A program made the position numbers and the translations under genes. 64,000 bases of DNA, taken from assembly GCA_902729315.2 (NCBI GenBank), contig LR746264.1:9393878-9457877 (forward strand), in the 5' to 3' direction. Each line of letters opens with the position of its first letter. Position 1 is the first letter of the stretch. Source of the DNA: Spirodela intermedia. Taxonomy: Eukaryota; Streptophyta; Magnoliopsida; Alismatales; Araceae. This document shows, one piece after another, positions 61,301-64,000 of the stretch. A model generated the notes under the pieces. The model saw only the letters and a list, made by a program, of their open reading frames with translations. It was not told the DNA's origin and made no database searches.

Positions 61301-61846
61301 CTTCTGGTACTCGTGGAGATGATGATAATGTTTGCGCATCTGTAAAAAATTCATACAACGGCAGTAGAGATCAACCTTGGGTTCACAGAGCCCACCCTTC
61401 AACTTCTCAAATAGGCCATGAAGCGGACGACCGAAGTGGAAGTTGCCACCAGAGAGCAGCTCCCGAATTGTCAGAGAAAACATCTCCTGTTCCATGTCAG
61501 GGAGGTATTCAGTAAGGGCGAAGCGCTCTTCTTCAGTGAGGCAGTCGTTCCATGTTTCCACGGACAGTATAGAGCTCAAGTCCGGGAGATCATACAATTC
61601 AAACGGGATGAGGCAACACTGGCTGCCTACCCGGCAATAATCAGAGCTAGCCTCACCCAGCTCCAACAGATCGTAGTCATCCGATCCCATCCCGGAGTCC
61701 ACTTCGGATATGTCTGTACCTTGAGACTCGAGGCTGTGAGCCTGGAATTCATCGATAACATCGTCACTGCAAACGCCATCTCTCCCCCTGGGTGTGATTT
61801 CGCTGTCTAATCCCGATGCCCTGTGGATATTATGTGCAATTGCCAT
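58334..61846 (-). CDS. NFRKB-like nuclear protein (INO80-complex type)
   Basis: One uninterrupted coding exon encodes about 1170 residues. The N-terminus (MAIAHNIHRASGLDSE) and the acidic stretch GMGSDDYDLLELGEASSDYC match plant homologues such as At3g45830. A DEUBAD-type region lies at about residues 80-155 (IPFELYDLPDLSSILSVETW, CLTEEERFALTEYLPDM, GGNFHFGRP). The middle is basic and low-complexity with many Lys/Arg clusters. A winged-helix-like region lies near residue 835 (SLTVREIVNYVRANPGDP), followed by another conserved C-terminal block (ITVLCLVRDAAARLPGS). Human NFRKB is an INO80 subunit that binds and restrains UCHL5; the plant role is inferred. The start at 61846 was preferred to upstream non-ATG sequence because it matches the family N-terminus. 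A leader intron is likely at 61911-62055 (CAAG|GTTC donor; CCCCAG acceptor). Confidence 0.9.
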   Translation of the reverse strand: MAIAHNIHRASGLDSEITPRGRDGVCSDDVIDEFQAHSLESQGTDISEVDSGMGSDDYDLLELGEASSDYCRVGSQCCLIPFELYDLPDLSSILSVETWNDCLTEEERFALTEYLPDMEQEMFSLTIRELLSGGNFHFGRPLHGLFEKLKGGLCEPKVDLYCRCMNFLQMRKHYHHLHEYQKCMVDSLVCMRNAWENYSGYGVEERLRHLNMLKSQRALGYTKNKRPKVGQWDINPMKPSLGMQSSTAFVASEQIRKGESYPRGILKVSHMNASSRREFTGPPSRFFSLSQELEPDCRPLPSPLPHPSQDPVTGFELKSTGTSRSLKRDADVGVECGMAIQPGRRVAISRLKKRSMKVEHLKRNVQHAIAEEDREGNSYDQCSLDPPMKDMHAEWNGLLMLEGGQIDCQGGRKPRKNRVQDGGVGMNAVWTIGTKKRKAGQGQKIMAGPSPAPNYGLYSQSGHNVGRKLLKLRGKQSENGAHECIRGSGVPAQNEETESDSSEKGERDNISLNKLKHLGHANGMVEKNNKKIQKGYDQHLDQENSPGTPSFQSKGKKIRSRGTKLKGNTSKSFSTSTKLPGSQKSNYKWTKKGKIHDGHRDDLPLPVSKVKPAKQKNKALADPVDKLPREDYLQDYAGGMLDAEKDRAENTDRAENKDQVTEVVGSEFYQHAKRNTVIMGCDSVKKGLKGKKAAKHTDVLEDCDYTQSRTKRKIRHPNVTRKANKEVSQSGSLSSVTPDPNMWERESTDVEAELSATPTAHTGLSFSITHLLSSIRKSMITFNSEEATHIVNGAKNNDEKHGPAVADSGARAFHSFDYLEGCSSDGRNKLSSLTVREIVNYVRANPGDPCILEMQEPLEDLVRGVLKILASKTAPLGAKGWEALVVYEKSTKSWSWIGSNFVLRIDLGAAEEETSSEAWGIPQKTLVKLVDAFANWLKSKQEVLKKIANLPPPPIMMLPYLDEKERFRDLRAQKSLVTINPSSDEVRAFFQAEEILRYSIPDKAFSYTAIDGRKSIVAPLRRGSGKPISKARGHFMLKPDRPPHITVLCLVRDAAARLPGSIGTRLDICTLIRDSQYLVEHVSDAQVNSVVSGALDRLHYEQDPCVQFDGDRKLWVYLHGDREEEDFEDLGTSSMKKAKWTRKDSREHAGTRMTTDGSFSDIGDLDAVDS

Positions 61847-64000
61847 GAATGCGAGATCAGAAACCAAGTGACGTCGTCAAGAACTCTCCGAACAGGGAGG
61901 TCATCGACACCTGGGGTATGAAAGCAGAAAAGAAAGTGATGAGTACAGAACACGGCAGGTAAACCACTGCTCTCGGACGAGAAAAAACAATTCGAGAGCA
62001 TATAGCGATAAATTGCACAGGAAGGGTGGACAAGAGAACGGGAAAGGGGAAGAACCTTGCGCGACCGTGAACCACTGGATGCCAGAACCATCGACCTACC
62101 CAACGGGATCACCCAGAAAAGACGGATCCCGCGGCCAAACGAGACGTGGGAACCTTCGAAACCCTAGGTCGGGGAGGAGGGGAGGGCGAGAGGCTACCAA
62201 TGAATGGCAGCGACGTCGGGGCGAGGAAGACGACGATGACGTGGGCCGCCCTGGCCCATCGGATCTGGTGGACGGAACGTCGGAGACATAAAGGCCCGGA
62301 GCCGGAGGACAAAGAGGAGGATGAAGAGGAAGAAGGTAGAGTGACACGGATAGTGGGGGAGGTGGAAGAAAGAAATAAAAACAGAGGGTAGGAGAGAGAG
62401 ACAGAGAGACTGGCGTCTGCAGTGGGGAAGAATGGCGTCGAACTCGAGAGAAGAGGAGAATCGACGATGGACTGGGACGCCGTCCTCGACGGCGGGTTGA
62501 AGAGGGCCCATGAAGACGGTGAATGGCCGCTGCGGGGGCTTGGGCTTCTTCTCCGCCAAGGAGTCAGTGGCCCTTGTTTTGTTTCAGACTCCGTGGTACG
62601 AACGCCAGCCGCCTCTCAGCCTGCTTTCTTCTGGAAGATCCAGCTGCAACCTGCCAGAGATTCTGGTCCAATCTCTGCAAGTATTGAAGGCTAGTGGTAC
62701 AGAGGACTTCTAAAGACTTGACTTTTATTTCACCGACTGTAAATGAGGCAAAACTAACTGGAAGGACTAACAAATTTCAAAAGTCAACTTAAAATCTATT
62801 GCCATCCCAAATTACTTATGTGCAAGCACGAGTGATTAGACTTTGTGAGGAGATTGATGACGCGGGAGGACTAATAGGGTTGACTTTTGTGCTGTAACGT
62901 AAATAAATGGAAGAATATGTGGGGATTTTATTAAAAAATGCAGTAAAGGACTCGTTATTTTATTTTGCTACAAGAGAAAAAACCCAATTATAGAATGCAG
63001 CCGTTTATTTTTATTTTTAGATTTAGTAATATTAAGGCCGTCATTTTACAGCTATTAGTGTGTATTGACTAATGTGTACAACCTGATTGAGAGTTGACAT
63101 TTATCAACCAATTATTGATATCGCGTGAATGAGTGATATGTTGTTAAATAATAAGGCCAAAGATAATAAATTAATAAAATATCGTAAAATATTATTCACA
63201 TTAGAATATGTGAATAATTGGTTTATTTTAATATATAAATTAATTAATTAATGATAAGAAGAAACCTTAGTGATGTGATATTGAATAAAAAGACTAAAAA
63301 TAAAATAATTAAATTTATACAGAAATTATTCATATACTAATGGGTGAAAATAATCATGCTTATTTTAATTATATAAAAATTATTTTGATGTTAAGAAAAC
63401 TCATACCGTTTTCAAGTTTCGATTGCAGACTCCTAATCCTCTCGTCCTTTTTCCATAATTGGGTACCCTTTAGCGGTGGACTGGGCCGAGAAGTATTTAT
63501 TGGGTATGGGATTGGATCAAGGACAAGCTTACTAGCCCATCAAAAGGAAACGCGATAGCCCACTAAGAAGATCAGGCCCATTGTTGGAGAAGACATCGAG
63601 AATGCTAGTTACGGACCATATTTCGCCACTGCCCGCGCTCCCATGGGAAGGTCCTTCAGACGCCGGAAAAACTGACTATCCTGCACGCCGGGCAAGGGGG
63701 AGAGAGATAGAGAGTAGGGGGGTTGCAACACTTTCGTTATCGGAAGAGAGAGAATGATAGAGAGAGAGAGAGAGAGGGGGGGTGCAACAGTTATGTTAGA
63801 GCGAGCTCGACTATGCAGACGCGGCCGTGACGACCGAGGTGTCCCCTAGGCAGCCGCAGGGGAGCCTTCTTGAAGGGGGGTCAAAGCCGGCGACGGCGAG
63901 AGACGGGACGGGGGACTGTTCATGTGGTGTCCGTGGGATGAAAGAGAGAAAAAGGGGAAAGGAAAGAGGTAGGGTGGGGCTGCTCAGCTCATCAAGCTGG
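61847..64000. other. NFRKB promoter/leader and AT-rich intergenic DNA to the window end
   Basis: About 61847-62170 is probably the leader, with an intron and an AAACCCTAG telo-box-like motif near 62159-62167. From about 62750 to 63450 the DNA is extremely AT-rich with no gene seen. The last 400 bp are purine-rich, with a (GA)n run around 63758-63775. An open frame at 62422-62694 resembles nothing known. Confidence 0.5.
63758..63775 (+). repeat. Short (GA)n microsatellite
   Basis: About nine GA units lie within a larger purine-rich stretch near the window end. Confidence 0.7.

Noticed and set aside
62194-62694. Open frames on both strands upstream of the NFRKB-like gene
   Set aside because: They are short, low-complexity and without family resemblance; the region is better explained as promoter and leader.

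Overview
The window is nuclear DNA of a flowering plant. It holds spliced GT-AG genes for plant-specific families (11S globulin, phototropin, clade D PP2C, thylakoid TERC), long AT-rich introns, decayed LTR retrotransposons and dinucleotide microsatellites. I cannot name the species. Exon coordinates below were derived by hand from splice sites, reading phase and family conservation. Phase closes in every intact gene, but errors of 1-2 bases remain possible.

Layout. 1-3 kb: an 11S globulin seed-storage gene (+). 4.6-5.7 kb: an element with long inverted repeats. 6.4-14.7 kb: a gene graveyard with a broken CYP736-like P450 (-), a chimeric Ty3/gypsy scrap, an internally deleted Ty1/copia element and a truncated copy of the RNA polymerase III largest-subunit gene (+). 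15.6-18.4 kb: a clade D PP2C (+). 19.3-24.7 kb: a MOS11/SARNP-like mRNA-export gene (-). 25.3-31.7 kb: TERC, a thylakoid membrane protein (+). 32.5-34.2 kb: a BTB/POZ protein of the At1g63850 type (+). 34.7-46.6 kb: a 22-exon PHOT1 phototropin (-). 50.6-57.3 kb: a 22-exon kinesin-5 (+). 58.3-61.8 kb: an NFRKB-like INO80-type nuclear protein encoded by a single coding exon (-). The rest is intergenic.

The genes do not form one pathway, as is usual in a plant genome; shared themes are chloroplast and light biology (TERC, PHOT1), nuclear RNA and chromatin (MOS11, NFRKB, NRPC1 remnant) and growth and division (PP2C.D, kinesin-5). The most striking observation is that the LOV1 domain of PHOT1 carries AGC (Ser) where the photoactive Cys codon (TGC) is expected, while LOV2 keeps its Cys and the kinase looks intact. 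Others are the paired loss of both cysteines of the intrachain disulfide in the 11S globulin, an in-frame 78-nt intron in the BTB gene, and the intron-bearing NRPC1 fragment beside nested retroelements.
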